A DNA stretch of 64,000 nucleotides from Providencia stuartii (GTDB lineage Bacteria > Pseudomonadota > Gammaproteobacteria > Enterobacterales > Enterobacteriaceae). The notes under the pieces were generated by a model that saw only the letters and a program-made list of their open reading frames with translations, made no database searches and was not told the origin of the DNA. Shown piece by piece: positions 10,329 through 19,320 of this stretch (its first letter is position 1; every line of letters begins with the position of its first letter). The translations under genes were made by a program, and so were the position numbers. The stretch covers positions 620,001 to 684,000 of the forward strand of contig UGUC01000002.1 of the NCBI GenBank assembly GCA_900455155.1, read 5' to 3'.

Positions 10329-10689
10329 GAAAAAGAGTTAAATGTGGATAAATCTGCCATTTTTTACCTTTAATTTAACGTTGCCCATTAGAAGATAAAG
10401 TGAACTTTACTGGCAAGTTCGTGACTTACCTCTTTCAAAGTAATATCAAAATAAATTAATAAATAACAGCTCAAATTCTTAATAGTCCGTAGATATAAAT
10501 TCTCTATGCTAATTTAAGTCAATGGCGTCATTAACAGAAGGTGCCTGCATGGCTAGGAAAAAGTGCATTGAAAATGTACTCCGCACAAATGAAGAAGTTT
10601 GAGCTGAGCATATTTGGCGCAGAAATATGCCATATCGGTAGGCTATGGATATGAATGGATAAGCCATTACGACACAGATAAACGTTAAA
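10329..10689. other. Intergenic stretch without a convincing gene
   Basis: It holds one isolated DnaA-box match (TGTGGATAA, 10343-10351) and a 17-codon frame with a good ribosome site (AGAAGG) at about 10549-10602, starting MARKKCIENV. Nothing recognisable follows it. It may be a gene remnant. Confidence 0.35.
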
Positions 10690-10724
10690 AGGCCTGAGTT
10701 CAGAAGTGTATTGAAATCAGGCCT
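10690..10724 (-). terminator. Probable terminator of cycA
   Basis: AGGCCTGA / TCAGGCCT form an eight-pair stem with a 19-base loop. On the minus strand it is followed by TTTTAA and lies 57 bases after the cycA stop. Confidence 0.6.
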
Positions 10725-10780
10725 GATAAGTTATTTGAACAAAGTATCTAATTTTATGGGAACACTTTGCTATCTGGTCT

Positions 10781-12184
10781 TTAATGGGTCTGCTTACGAC
10801 GTTTAACTACTTGGTAACCAATGAATAGAATAATAAACCAGACAGGCGTTGCGATAAGAGCTTGCCTTGTATCGTGCTGGAAGGCGAGCAGGATCACCAT
10901 AAAGACAAAGAAAGCCAAGCAAATCCACGACATCACAATACCTGCTGGCATTTTATAATGCGAGGCCTGATGAAGTTGTGGGCGGTTTTTTCTGAACTTG
11001 AGATAGCTATATAAGATCATGCTCCAGATAAACATAAATAGGATTGCTGACACGGTAGTAACCAACGTGAAAGCGTGCATGATATCTGGGATAAAGTAGA
11101 TCAAAATAATACCGAAACTTAGGCAAATACAGGTAAATATTAACCCCGTTGCAGGCACGGCTTTTTTCGATAAGCGACTAAACTGTTTTGGTGCATCGCC
11201 TTCTTTTGATAGGCCAAATAGCATGCGGCTCGTAGAAAAAACGCCACTATTGGCAGAGGATGCCGCAGAGGTGAGTACGACAAAGTTGACAATACTTGCT
11301 GCGGCAGGAAGGCTGATCAGGACAAACATCTCTACAAATGGGCTTTTATCCGCCAAGATGGTGCGCCAAGGTGTTACCGCCATAATAACTATCAGCGATA
11401 GCACATAGAAAGCAATAATTCTAAAAGGGATGGCGTTAATTGCTTTTGGTAATGATTTTTCGGGATCGCGGGTTTCCGCAGCAGCAGTTCCCACTAATTC
11501 AATACCAACAAAAGCGAAAATAGCTATCTGGAAACCAGCAAAGAAGCCACTAATCCCCATAGGAAACATTCCGCCGTCATTCCAGATATTGCTTAGTGAT
11601 GCCGTATGACCAGCCGGTGATTGGAAGTTCATTGCGATTAAAGTGCCGCCAACGATAATTAACGCGATAATGGCGACAATTTTGATCATGGCAAACCAAA
11701 ACTCCAGTTCACCAAATAATCTGACTGAGACTAAATTAAGTGTTAACAGCGTCACAACACAGATGAAAGAGGTCACCCATTCAGGGAAATTAGGCACCCA
11801 AAAGCTGACATAGGATGTGATAGCCACAATATCAGCAATACCAGTAATGACCCAACAAAACCAATAGGTCCAACCAACAAAGAAGCCAGCCCATGGGCCA
11901 ATCAGGTCGGCAGAAAAGTCGCTGAATGATTTGTAATTAAGATCGGAAAGTAATAATTCACCCATCGCTCGCATAACAAAGAACAAGATGAACCCAATAA
12001 TCATATAAACGAAGATGATAGAAGGGCCAGCTAGCGAAATAGTTTTACCTGAGCCCATAAATAGGCCCGTTCCGATCGCGCCACCGATAGCGATAAGTTG
12101 GATATGTCGGTTGCTGAGGCTACGTTTTAGCTGATTCCTCTCTGTGGGAGGATTTGTTGATGTTGAGGGTTGATTTTCTTCCAT
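10781..12184 (-). CDS. cycA: CycA, D-serine/D-alanine/glycine transporter
   Basis: A 467-residue amino-acid permease of the APC superfamily that matches E. coli CycA (470 residues) along its length. It imports glycine, D-alanine and D-serine by proton symport across the inner membrane. Diagnostic segments are RHIQLIAIGGAIGTGLFMGS at the start of TM1, MGELLLSDLNYKSFSDF, the TM6 region FAGFQIAIFAFVGIELVGTA and SANSGVFSTSRMLFGL. Twelve hydrophobic helices are apparent. The N-terminus MEENQPSTSTNPP is divergent and polar, as usual in the family. It is a single-gene unit with its own terminator, and about 250 bases separate it from the tRNA. Confidence 0.93.
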   Translation of the reverse strand: MEENQPSTSTNPPTERNQLKRSLSNRHIQLIAIGGAIGTGLFMGSGKTISLAGPSIIFVYMIIGFILFFVMRAMGELLLSDLNYKSFSDFSADLIGPWAGFFVGWTYWFCWVITGIADIVAITSYVSFWVPNFPEWVTSFICVVTLLTLNLVSVRLFGELEFWFAMIKIVAIIALIIVGGTLIAMNFQSPAGHTASLSNIWNDGGMFPMGISGFFAGFQIAIFAFVGIELVGTAAAETRDPEKSLPKAINAIPFRIIAFYVLSLIVIMAVTPWRTILADKSPFVEMFVLISLPAAASIVNFVVLTSAASSANSGVFSTSRMLFGLSKEGDAPKQFSRLSKKAVPATGLIFTCICLSFGIILIYFIPDIMHAFTLVTTVSAILFMFIWSMILYSYLKFRKNRPQLHQASHYKMPAGIVMSWICLAFFVFMVILLAFQHDTRQALIATPVWFIILFIGYQVVKRRKQTH

Positions 12185-12434
12185 AGTATCTATCCAAAGA
12201 AGTGGTTATGTGCAGTCACAGTGTATTTTTAATTGTGTGACAGTGTTTGCATAAAATATTGTGACACAAATCTCAGTCAGTGTAAGAAAAACTTAACTGA
12301 CTGTAATCAGAGTGGTGATATCTTAATCTGAATATAACACCAAGTTAACATTAGCAACCAAAATTTAATTGGTTAAGTAAAATTAGCAGAATAATGTTGA
12401 CTGTGCTAAATGAGAGGCGTTAAATGAGTGCATC

Positions 12435-12510
12435 GGGTTGTTAGCTCAGTTGGCAGAGCAGTTGATTCTTAATCAATTGGTCGGGGGTTCGAACCCCCCA
12501 CGACCCACTA
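12435..12510 (+). tRNA. tRNA-Lys (anticodon CTT)
   Basis: Full cloverleaf: acceptor GGGTTGT with ACGACCC, D-arm GCTC...GAGC, anticodon stem GTTGA/TCAAT around the loop TTCTTAA giving anticodon CTT, and T-arm GGGGGTTCGAACCCCC. The body closely follows enteric tRNA-Lys. After the discriminator A (12507) the gene reads CTA (12508-12510) instead of the encoded CCA typical of enteric tRNA genes. Confidence 0.93.
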
Positions 12511-12544
12511 ATTAAATCAGTGCGTTATGTGTGAGTGAGTATTT

Positions 12545-12781
12545 TTAAATTATCTTGCGTGTCATATTCGTGCCATTCGCATTTAAAATATCATCAATGT
12601 TTTCCCAGTCGCCCATTTCTTGAAGCGCGGATAGAGCCTCCCCAAATTGCCCAAGTGTGATGTAAGTCTTCGTTGAAAGTGTGTTGGTGCGGTAGGCTAC
12701 TGCTGATATATTTCTTGGATATCTAGCGCTTAGCTCGAATGATAGCCCATAAATATATATGCGCTGCGTAAACTTCCTCAT
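12545..12781 (-). CDS. Hypothetical 78-residue protein
   Basis: Starts MRKFTQRIYIYGLSFEL; mixed alpha/beta composition, no signal peptide and no recognised domain. The segment FGEALSALQEMGDWENIDDI is plausibly helical and acidic, as in real small soluble proteins. It is convergent with the tRNA and may belong to accessory DNA inserted beside it. The ribosome site is weak (ACCGTAG). Confidence 0.4.
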   Translation of the reverse strand: MRKFTQRIYIYGLSFELSARYPRNISAVAYRTNTLSTKTYITLGQFGEALSALQEMGDWENIDDILNANGTNMTRKII

Positions 12782-12902
12782 TTTCTACGGTTATTTTCTT
12801 TTCCTAATACTCCTCACTATGCTATTTACAAATGATTCTAATCATACCCTCTCTATGATTAACTGATATAATCCATGTAACTTAAAAAATGAGTTTATGA
12901 TT

Positions 12903-13277
12903 ATGAAATTACTAGCTGTTGCTGCTTTATTATTCTCTACATCGACAATAGCGGCTAACCAATGCAAACCTGATAATGAGTGCTTGTCTTTTAAAACCAG
13001 TGAGAGTGAAATCTCTATAGCTTGTAAAAATATAGAATCAGCGAAACTCAATACATATATAGATACAAACGACTCATTAGCTATTATGCTAAAAAGCGGT
13101 ACTGGGCTGAGTGATTTTTCTGTTAAAAACACTGGAAAAACAATAGATATTTACATTAGTGGCGTAAAGTATCATCGAGCTGTTATTACTGCACGAATGG
13201 ACACTTCGATTCGAATTCCAATTACAGTACGCCCTAATTTTAAATTAGTAGATGATTTGATAAGGTGTGTGAATTAA
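12903..13277 (+). CDS. Small exported protein of unknown function
   Basis: The protein begins with a clear Sec signal (MKLLAVAALLFSTSTIAA, then NQCKP), so a mature periplasmic protein of about 105 residues is expected. Four Cys in the mature part (CKPDNEC, ACK, RC) could form disulfides. The rest is beta-rich with no family I recognise. An upstream in-frame ATG at 12897 adds only two residues; the ATG at 12903 gives the better signal peptide. The gene stands alone, divergent from the 78-residue ORF. Confidence 0.6.
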   Translation: MKLLAVAALLFSTSTIAANQCKPDNECLSFKTSESEISIACKNIESAKLNTYIDTNDSLAIMLKSGTGLSDFSVKNTGKTIDIYISGVKYHRAVITARMDTSIRIPITVRPNFKLVDDLIRCVN

Positions 13278-13645
13278 TATTAATCCAACATGCTTTTAGA
13301 TTAGGTGATCTTCCTTATTTTCTTCTATCGTATATATCTTGTGGATGAGTATCTTTTTTCACAATTTCCACGGTGGTATCGAAATCGAGGCAGAGGACAT
13401 TAATCGAAGTATGGCACATTCTAACTCATTATTTAGATTTTGCAGGTTCTATTGCGATTTGAATGCTCTCGATAGCTTCAATGCTAGGTGGCGACGAAGC
13501 AATAGAAATCGTGCTTACTTGCCAGCTAGTTTACGGCTGCAATATATGGTCAGCGTTAAATATTAATTTTATGAAAAAGTATCGAGCCACCACCAAGGGT
13601 GTTCAATGCCTTAATTTATTGTGATAACCATAACGACCCCCAATG
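13278..13645. other. Gap with no supported gene
   Basis: A 75-codon plus-strand frame (13339-13566) lacks a ribosome site and family resemblance, and its basic, Arg/Asn-rich tail looks like noncoding sequence. I see nothing else. Confidence 0.4.
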
Positions 13646-13978
13646 TTAGAGGGATGACAAAATAGAATGTGCGAATGTAAAAAATAAATATCCATTAAAA
13701 ATAATATGCAGAATGATAAAAATAGTAGTCAGCAAGTAAATAATTGAGAATTTTCTTCTTAAAAAGGATATGAGCCCAGATAGAACACAAACGGAGAGAA
13801 CAACTTTTAAGCCGTATGACGCAATTATTGAATATAAAAGGGATTCTTCAGGGTGTTTAATCAACCACAACGGGATCGTTTTCAATAACGCCCCAATTAA
13901 AAATTGAGAAATAAACCAAAATATAGCAACAGATATAAGAGGGTATTGTCCAGTGATCAATTTTTTAAATGGGTTCAT
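13646..13978 (-). CDS. Hypothetical small inner-membrane protein
   Basis: A 110-residue protein with three or four hydrophobic helices: about residues 13-35 (YPLISVAIFWFISQFLIGAL), 48-70 (the second ending in VVLSVCVLSGLISF), 77-108 (IIYLLTTIFIILHIIF, GYLFFTF). The short Arg/Lys loop FLRRK between helices fits the positive-inside rule. No family recognised and no functional partner adjacent. The ribosome site is weak. Confidence 0.5.
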   Translation of the reverse strand: MNPFKKLITGQYPLISVAIFWFISQFLIGALLKTIPLWLIKHPEESLLYSIIASYGLKVVLSVCVLSGLISFLRRKFSIIYLLTTIFIILHIIFNGYLFFTFAHSILSSL

Positions 13979-14458
13979 AAATGATCATCAGTATTGGATG
14001 GGTTTACAGAAAATACTACAGGTAAATGACTAACACAAATATTAAAAGGCGGTTTAGTATGAATTAACTAAAAAACCCCTGTTTTGTAATTACATTTTCA
14101 TCGCAACTTATGAATATGAAGATAGGCAAATTTACTACAAAGTGATATGCAATCCCCTATAAATCTGCCGATTTGCCTTTCATTAAATATCACTGCTTAA
14201 ACGCTCACTTAGCTCAATAGTTAAATGTTATCAGCTTTCAGTGTGGAATGACGTGTAAACTAACATAGTCCATTAAGGCAATATACGCGCTTTATATCCA
14301 TGATAAATCGACATTTACGCTTCTAAGATCTATTCACTATCACCATTGTTAAGTATTTAAAAGCCATCAATGCCTAAAAATTTAGTGCAATCAGCATGAG
14401 CGAAATTGTTATATATTTGTCACAAAATTGTTTCTATTTGTTATTTTTAATGGTTTAT
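13979..14458. other. AT-rich intergenic region upstream of the sgc promoter
   Basis: About 480 bases without a coding frame. It separates the small hypothetical genes from the sgc operon. Confidence 0.4.
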
Positions 14459-14508
14459 TGTGATTTTAATCACAATAATCCCGTCTTTTTTTACATATAA
14501 ATCGCTCA
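14459..14508 (+). promoter_or_regulatory. Class II CRP-dependent promoter of the sgc operon
   Basis: TGTGATTTTAATCACA (14459-14474) is a perfect palindromic CRP site. A TATAAA hexamer at 14496-14501 predicts transcription starting near 14508, which puts the CRP site centre at about -41.5, the class II position. The predicted leader to sgcX is 36 bases with an AAGGA ribosome site. This indicates catabolite control of the operon. Confidence 0.7.
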
Positions 14509-14544
14509 TCTTTATGTCGTTTTAGTCAATGAAGGATCATCATT

Positions 14545-15666
14545 ATGGTATTTTCCATTCGAGATACACTTTTTTCCTTACTGACCTTGGACGGTATTTC
14601 AGGTCATGAAGCCCCTATTGCCAATGTTATGCAAAAATATTTTACAGAGAGCGCTAAGGAAGTTTGGCAGGAGCGCCTCGGTAATATAGTTGCTCGTTAT
14701 GGAAGTGACGACGCAAAAGCGCTGCGTTTAATGGTATTTGCGCATATGGATGAAGTGGGATTTATGGTGCGAAAAATTGAACCGTCGGGGTTTATTCGTT
14801 TTGAACGAGTCGGTGGGCCTGCACAGGTGACGATGTCGGGATCTGTTGTCCGTCTTGCGGGAGAGCACGGCTCAATACCTGGATGTATCGGTATTAAATC
14901 CTATCACTTTGCTAAAGGTGATGAACGTACGCAATCACCCTCGATTGATCAATTGTGGATTGATGTCGGAGCGAAAGATAAGGCTGACGCTGAAAGAATG
15001 GGCATAAAAGTCGGTACGCCAATCACACTGTATAACCCGCCTCAAGAATTAGGCAATGACATGGTGTGTAGTAAAGCATTAGATGATCGACTTGGATGCA
15101 CTGCTTTACTTGGTTTAGCTGATGCGATTAAAGATAAAAAGCTAGAAATCGCACTATTTATTGTCGCGTCAGTGCAAGAGGAATTTAATATTCGTGGGAT
15201 TTTACCAGTATTACGCCGTGTAAAACCCGACCTTGCTATTGGGATCGATATTACGCCTTCTTGTGATACGCCCGACCTTCAAGACTATTCGGATTTAGTG
15301 ATTAACAAGGGTGTCGGCATTACTTGCTTAAACTATCACGGTAGAGGCACGCTTGCGGGATTAGTAACTCCTGTTCGCTTAATCAATATGTTAGAAAAAA
15401 CAGCTTCCAAAAATCATATTCCGGTACAAAGAGAAGTTGCACCAGGTGTCATAACAGAAACGGGATATATTCAGGTTGAACAAGATGGCATTCCTTGCGC
15501 AAGCCTATCTATTCCTTGCCGCTACACACATTCACCGGCTGAAGTTGCTAGCTTACGAGATCTCAGTGACTGCATCCGGTTATTGGCTGCATTAGCGACA
15601 CTTCCCGCTAATCAGTTTCCTATCGAGTCTGACTCAGACAATAACCAAGAGGTTACATTAAAATGA
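14545..15666 (+). CDS. sgcX: SgcX-like M42-family metallopeptidase/endoglucanase homologue
   Basis: A 373-residue cytoplasmic protein of the M42 (FrvX/SgcX) family, dinuclear-metal aminopeptidases that were once called endoglucanases. Likely metal ligands are visible: His67 in VFAHMDEVGF, Asp near 180 in KALDDRLGC, the catalytic Glu pair near 212 (VQEEFNIRG), Asp near 235 (GIDITPSCD) and His near 328 (RYTHSPAE). It is the first gene of an operon with the order of E. coli sgcXBCQAER, and its stop overlaps the sgcB start. The real substrate is unknown in E. coli as well; it may be a peptide or glycosylated compound linked to the PTS sugar. Confidence 0.85.
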   Translation: MVFSIRDTLFSLLTLDGISGHEAPIANVMQKYFTESAKEVWQERLGNIVARYGSDDAKALRLMVFAHMDEVGFMVRKIEPSGFIRFERVGGPAQVTMSGSVVRLAGEHGSIPGCIGIKSYHFAKGDERTQSPSIDQLWIDVGAKDKADAERMGIKVGTPITLYNPPQELGNDMVCSKALDDRLGCTALLGLADAIKDKKLEIALFIVASVQEEFNIRGILPVLRRVKPDLAIGIDITPSCDTPDLQDYSDLVINKGVGITCLNYHGRGTLAGLVTPVRLINMLEKTASKNHIPVQREVAPGVITETGYIQVEQDGIPCASLSIPCRYTHSPAEVASLRDLSDCIRLLAALATLPANQFPIESDSDNNQEVTLK

Positions 15667-15941
15667 AAAAAGTCCTCGTTGCATGTGGAACGGGTATGTC
15701 TACGTCCACAATGATTGCTCAAAAACTCCAAGATTACTTAGCTAGTGAAGGCATCTTAGTGGTGACTTCACAATGTTGTTTAAACGAAATCCCACTAAAC
15801 AGCCACGGTGTTGATTTGATCATCACCGCAATGAAAACGGATACAGATTATGGCGTACCGACTTTGAATGGAGCCGCTTTACTAACAGGAGTTAATGACG
15901 ATGCATTAAAACAAAAAATTAAAACGTTGTTATCACAATAA
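15663..15941 (+). CDS. sgcB: SgcB, PTS enzyme IIB of galactitol type
   Basis: A 92-residue soluble phosphocarrier. The P-loop-like start KKVLVACGTGMSTSTM contains Cys8, the expected phosphorylation site of galactitol/lactose-type IIB proteins. It would accept phosphate from the IIA protein (SgcA) and pass it to the sugar held by SgcC. The start codon overlaps the sgcX stop (ATGA), so the two are translationally coupled. Confidence 0.9.
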   Translation: MKKVLVACGTGMSTSTMIAQKLQDYLASEGILVVTSQCCLNEIPLNSHGVDLIITAMKTDTDYGVPTLNGAALLTGVNDDALKQKIKTLLSQ

Positions 15942-15958
15942 ACCTCATAGGTGACGTT

Positions 15959-17272
15959 ATGTTTGACTATATACTTTCTCTAGGCGGTACAGTATTTGTC
16001 CCAATCGTCATGATAATTATTGGCTTAATCTTTCGCATTCCATGGCTACAGGCCATTAAAGCTGGGGTTACCGTCGGTATTGGTTTTGTCGGAATGGGGC
16101 TAGTGATCGTGATGGCTATTGATAGCCTAAGCCCCCCCATCAAAATTATGATTGAACGTTTTGGCTTATCGCTACATGTACTTGATGTAGGGGCAGGGCC
16201 AGCATCCGGTGTTGGCTATGCAACGGCGATTGGTGCAGTCATTATTCCCGTTATTTTCTTACTTAATATCACGTTATTGTTTACTCGCCTAACGAAAACA
16301 ATGAACGTTGATATTTATAATTATTGGCACTATGCAATTACCGGAACAGTTGTTCAAATTGCGACGGGGAGTTTAGTTTATGGTATCGCTGGTGCTATGT
16401 GTCATGCCATCTTATCGCTAAAAATGGCAGATTGGACGGCAAAACGCGTACAGACGATTGTTGGTTTGGAGGGTATTTCAATTCCTCAAGGGTATGGCTC
16501 TAGCTCAGTTCCTCTATTTGTACTTCTTGATGCTATCTATGAAAAGATCCCTTTCCTAAAAGGAAAGAATATCGATGCACAAGCTATTCAAAAACGCTAT
16601 GGCATGGTGGGTGATCCGGTTATTATCGGTGTTGTACTGGGATTATTATTTGGGCTTGCAGCAGGAGAAGACTTTAAAGGTTGTGCGACTTTAATGATTA
16701 CGGTTGCCGCGATCATGGTGCTATTCCCTCGCATGATCCGCTTAATTGTTGAAGGCTTACTTCCTATCTCTGAAGGCGCTCGTAAATTTTTCCAGAAACA
16801 TTTTAATGATCGAGAAGTGTTTATTGGCCTAGATACCGCCGTAACGCTGGGTCATCCAACCACAATTGCAGTGGGTTTGCTTCTTATCCCTATCATGTTG
16901 ATTTTGGCAAGTATCCTGCCATTGAACAATGTATTACCACTCGCTGACTTGCCAGTTGCTCCTTTCTTTATCTGTATGGCCACGGTGATCCACCGCGGTG
17001 ACTTATTACGCACATTACTGAGTGGTGTGATTGTTATGAGCACCGTTTTGCTCATCGCAACGCAGTTTGCCCCTTTCTTTACCGAAATGGCACGTAATGG
17101 CGGATTTAACTTTGCCGAAAATGGCGCGCAGATTAGCGCACTGTCAGTTGGCAATATGTTTGGTTGGTCTATTTACGAATTAATGTCATTTGGTCTTATC
17201 GGTGTCGTGTTAACTGTTGGCATTGTTGCCTGTGTCGTTATTTTCTTACGTAATCGTGAATTACCTGAATAA
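15959..17272 (+). CDS. sgcC: SgcC, PTS enzyme IIC of galactitol family
   Basis: A 437-residue inner-membrane permease of the galactitol (GatC/SgcC) IIC family. It begins MFDYILSLGGTVFVPIVMII and has about ten hydrophobic helices; the GVGYATAIGA, GSLVYGIAGAM and LDTAVTLGHPTTIAVG blocks are family-typical. It transports and phosphorylates an unknown, probably alditol- or pentose-like, substrate together with SgcB and SgcA. Spacing to sgcB is 17 bases and to sgcQ 11 bases, as in a single transcript. Confidence 0.9.
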   Translation: MFDYILSLGGTVFVPIVMIIIGLIFRIPWLQAIKAGVTVGIGFVGMGLVIVMAIDSLSPPIKIMIERFGLSLHVLDVGAGPASGVGYATAIGAVIIPVIFLLNITLLFTRLTKTMNVDIYNYWHYAITGTVVQIATGSLVYGIAGAMCHAILSLKMADWTAKRVQTIVGLEGISIPQGYGSSSVPLFVLLDAIYEKIPFLKGKNIDAQAIQKRYGMVGDPVIIGVVLGLLFGLAAGEDFKGCATLMITVAAIMVLFPRMIRLIVEGLLPISEGARKFFQKHFNDREVFIGLDTAVTLGHPTTIAVGLLLIPIMLILASILPLNNVLPLADLPVAPFFICMATVIHRGDLLRTLLSGVIVMSTVLLIATQFAPFFTEMARNGGFNFAENGAQISALSVGNMFGWSIYELMSFGLIGVVLTVGIVACVVIFLRNRELPE

Positions 17273-17283
17273 GGAGTATAGAA

Positions 17284-18091
17284 ATGAGTTGGTTGAAGGA
17301 TGTTATTGGAACAGAAAAAGCAGTCATTGCTATGTGCCATTTACGTGCATTACCTGGTGATCCTGATTTTAATGCGCAGCATAGTATGCAATGGGTAATT
17401 GATAGGGCATATGAGGATTTAATGGCATTACAAAATGGCGGTGTTGATGCAGTTATGTTTTCAAATGAATTTAGCCTGCCTTATCTCACTAAAGTGAAGC
17501 CGGAGACAACCGCGGCAATGGCACGGATCATTGGTCAATTAATGAGTGAGATCCGTATACCATTTGGTGTAAATGTTCTTTGGGATCCGATCGCTTCGTT
17601 CGATTTAGCGATGGCGACAGGAGCGAAATTTATCCGAGAAATATTTACGGGTGCCTATGCAAGTGATTTTGGCGTATGGAATACCAATGTTGGTGAAACT
17701 ATTCGCCATCAACATCGTATTGGGGCAGGGGATGTAAAAACGCTTTTTAATATTGTACCTGAAGCCGCGGTATATCTAGGTGGACGAGATATCTGCTCAA
17801 TAGCAAAGTCTACCGTTTTTAATAATAAAACCAGATGCACTATGTGTTTCGGGATTAACTGCTGGAGCAAAAACAGATAGTGCAATTTTGAAACAAGTGA
17901 AAGATACGGTGCCGAATACTGTGGTCTTTGCCAACACTGGGGTTTGCCTCGAAAACGTTGAAGAGCAGCTGAGTATTGCTGATGGCTGTGTCACCGCGAC
18001 GACTTTTAAAAAAGATGGCATTTTTGCCAACTTTGTTGATCAAACTCGAGTGGAAAGATTTATGGAGAAAGTGCATAGCATAAGGCAATAA
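17284..18091 (+). CDS. sgcQ: SgcQ, BtpA-family protein, one frameshift
   Basis: BtpA/SgcQ proteins are about 270-residue TIM-barrel enzymes of uncertain activity. The first frame (17284-17880) reads MSWLKDVIGTEKAVIAMCHL, then a long barrel with VMFSNEFSLPY and PFGVNVLWDP, and breaks down after STVFNNK. The sequence AATAATAAAACCAGATG at 17821 would read on correctly with three rather than four A at 17827-17830, giving NNKPDALCVSG and joining the second frame, which carries ANTGVCLENVEEQLSIADG and TFKKDG to the TAA ending at 18091. The corrected length is 268 residues, equal to the family norm. Confidence 0.85.
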
Positions 18092-18095
18092 GAAA

Positions 18096-18172
18096 GGAGA
18101 TAAGCAAAATACTTATCTCCCTCGTGATACTAAGAGTCCTCGCAAGCTTCGCCAAAAGTTAGGCGAGGACTC
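18096..18172 (+). other. Two hairpins inside the sgc operon, between sgcQ and sgcA
   Basis: GGAGATAAG (18096-18104) pairs with CTTATCTCC (18112-18120), and GAGTCCTCGC (18134-18143) with GCGAGGACTC (18163-18172). Both are perfect stems. They fill most of the 123-base spacer, the only large gap in the operon. They may attenuate or stabilise the mRNA so that sgcA, sgcE and sgcR are made at a different level. Confidence 0.6.
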
Positions 18173-18214
18173 AATAATCAAGCATATACCGAACCTTAAA
18201 GGAGTCAATATACA

Positions 18215-18649
18215 ATGATTGATGATGCTAAATGGATCCAAATAAATCAAGTTGCAGCCGATTGGAAAGAAGCGCTTAGCATAGCTTGTACGCCTTTAAT
18301 TATTCATGGTGCTGCTGAGCCTAACTATTTACAAGGCATCATTAAAAACACCCAAAGTTGGGGGCCTTATTATTTAATTGCTCCGGGCATTGCTATGCCA
18401 CATGCACGTCCGGAACAGGGGGCTATCTATAACCAAATTACTCTCACAACCTTAAAACAGCCCGTTGTATTCGGTCATGAAGATTGTGACCCTGTATGGT
18501 TATTAATGACTGTTTGCGCAACTCAAAGTGATGATCATATTCGACTCATACAGTACATCGCTGAACTTATTGATAATCCATTATTACTTGATGAAATTCG
18601 TTGTGCTAAAACCCATGATGATGTTTTGCGGTTGCTAAATTCATATTGA
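18215..18649 (+). CDS. sgcA: SgcA, PTS enzyme IIA (mannitol/fructose type)
   Basis: A 144-residue cytoplasmic IIA protein. His63 in GIAMPHARPEQGA is the predicted phosphohistidine that receives phosphate from HPr and gives it to SgcB. The pattern following it, NQITLTTLKQPVVFG, is standard for this class. A strong AAGGAG ribosome site precedes the start. It follows the double hairpin and is 15 bases from sgcE. Confidence 0.9.
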   Translation: MIDDAKWIQINQVAADWKEALSIACTPLIIHGAAEPNYLQGIIKNTQSWGPYYLIAPGIAMPHARPEQGAIYNQITLTTLKQPVVFGHEDCDPVWLLMTVCATQSDDHIRLIQYIAELIDNPLLLDEIRCAKTHDDVLRLLNSY

Positions 18650-18664
18650 TTTATCCATGAAGGA

Positions 18665-19301
18665 GTGATGATGATATTACACCCGTCTTTGGCTTCTGCT
18701 GACCCACTTTGGCTGGGTTCAATTATTAATAAACTGGCTAATCAGAATATTGGGTCATTACATCTGGACATTGAAGATGGCAATTTTATCAACAATATTA
18801 CTTTTGGTATTAAGTTGGTAAAAGCAGTTGCACAAGCTACAGAACATGCATTATCTATTCATTTAATGGTGTCTCAACCGTTATTTTGGATAAGGGAGCT
18901 TGCTCCTTTTAGCCCCAAAATGGATCTTCTTTCATCCTGAGGCGGTGCAAAACCCTTCAGAAATTATTGCTGAAATAAAAAAGATAAAGACAAAAGCAGG
19001 CATAGCATTAAATCCAAGTACACCAGTTGCTCCTTATCAATACCTCATTAATAAATTAGATGCTTTGATGTTGATGACTAGCGAGCCGGATGGTGAAAAT
19101 CAGCAATTTATACCATCAATAGTGGATAAAATTCAGCAAATACCACCACTCTTTAGCCAACTGGAGTATTGGGCTGATGGTGGGATCAGTGCAGATAAAA
19201 TTCAGTCATTAAAAAAGGTTGGTATTAATAATCTTGTCATAGGAAGAGCACTGTTTTCGACAGACGATTATGAAAATACGATAAAACAACTTAGCAATTA
19301 A
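18665..19301 (+). CDS. sgcE: SgcE, ribulose-phosphate 3-epimerase family, one frameshift
   Basis: SgcE is related to ribulose-5-phosphate 3-epimerases, TIM barrels that invert a pentose phosphate carbon with two Asp and a metal held by His. The first frame (18665-18940) carries ILHPSLASADPLWL, LHLDIEDGNF and LSIHLMVSQP, all family motifs. The second (18900-19301) carries FFHPEA, ALNPSTPV, WADGGISADKI and VIGRALF. The break is the four-A run at 18917-18920; three A would read SPKWIFFHPEA without interruption. The corrected protein is about 211 residues, as in E. coli (210). Likely acts on the phosphorylated PTS product. Confidence 0.85.
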
Positions 19302-19320
19302 ATTCGGAGAGAAGTCGCTT

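Noticed and set aside
10343..10351. Isolated DnaA box TGTGGATAA
   Set aside because: A single nine-base match in 64 kb is expected by chance; no neighbours or AT-rich unwinding region.
12842..13132. 96-codon minus-strand frame
   Set aside because: Shadow of the exported protein on the other strand, which has a clear signal peptide.
13339..13566. 75-codon plus-strand frame
   Set aside because: No ribosome site, odd composition and no recognisable domain; treated as noncoding.
18096..18172. REP/ERIC-type interspersed repeat
   Set aside because: The two hairpins differ in sequence and no further copies were noticed, so they are treated as operon-specific structures.
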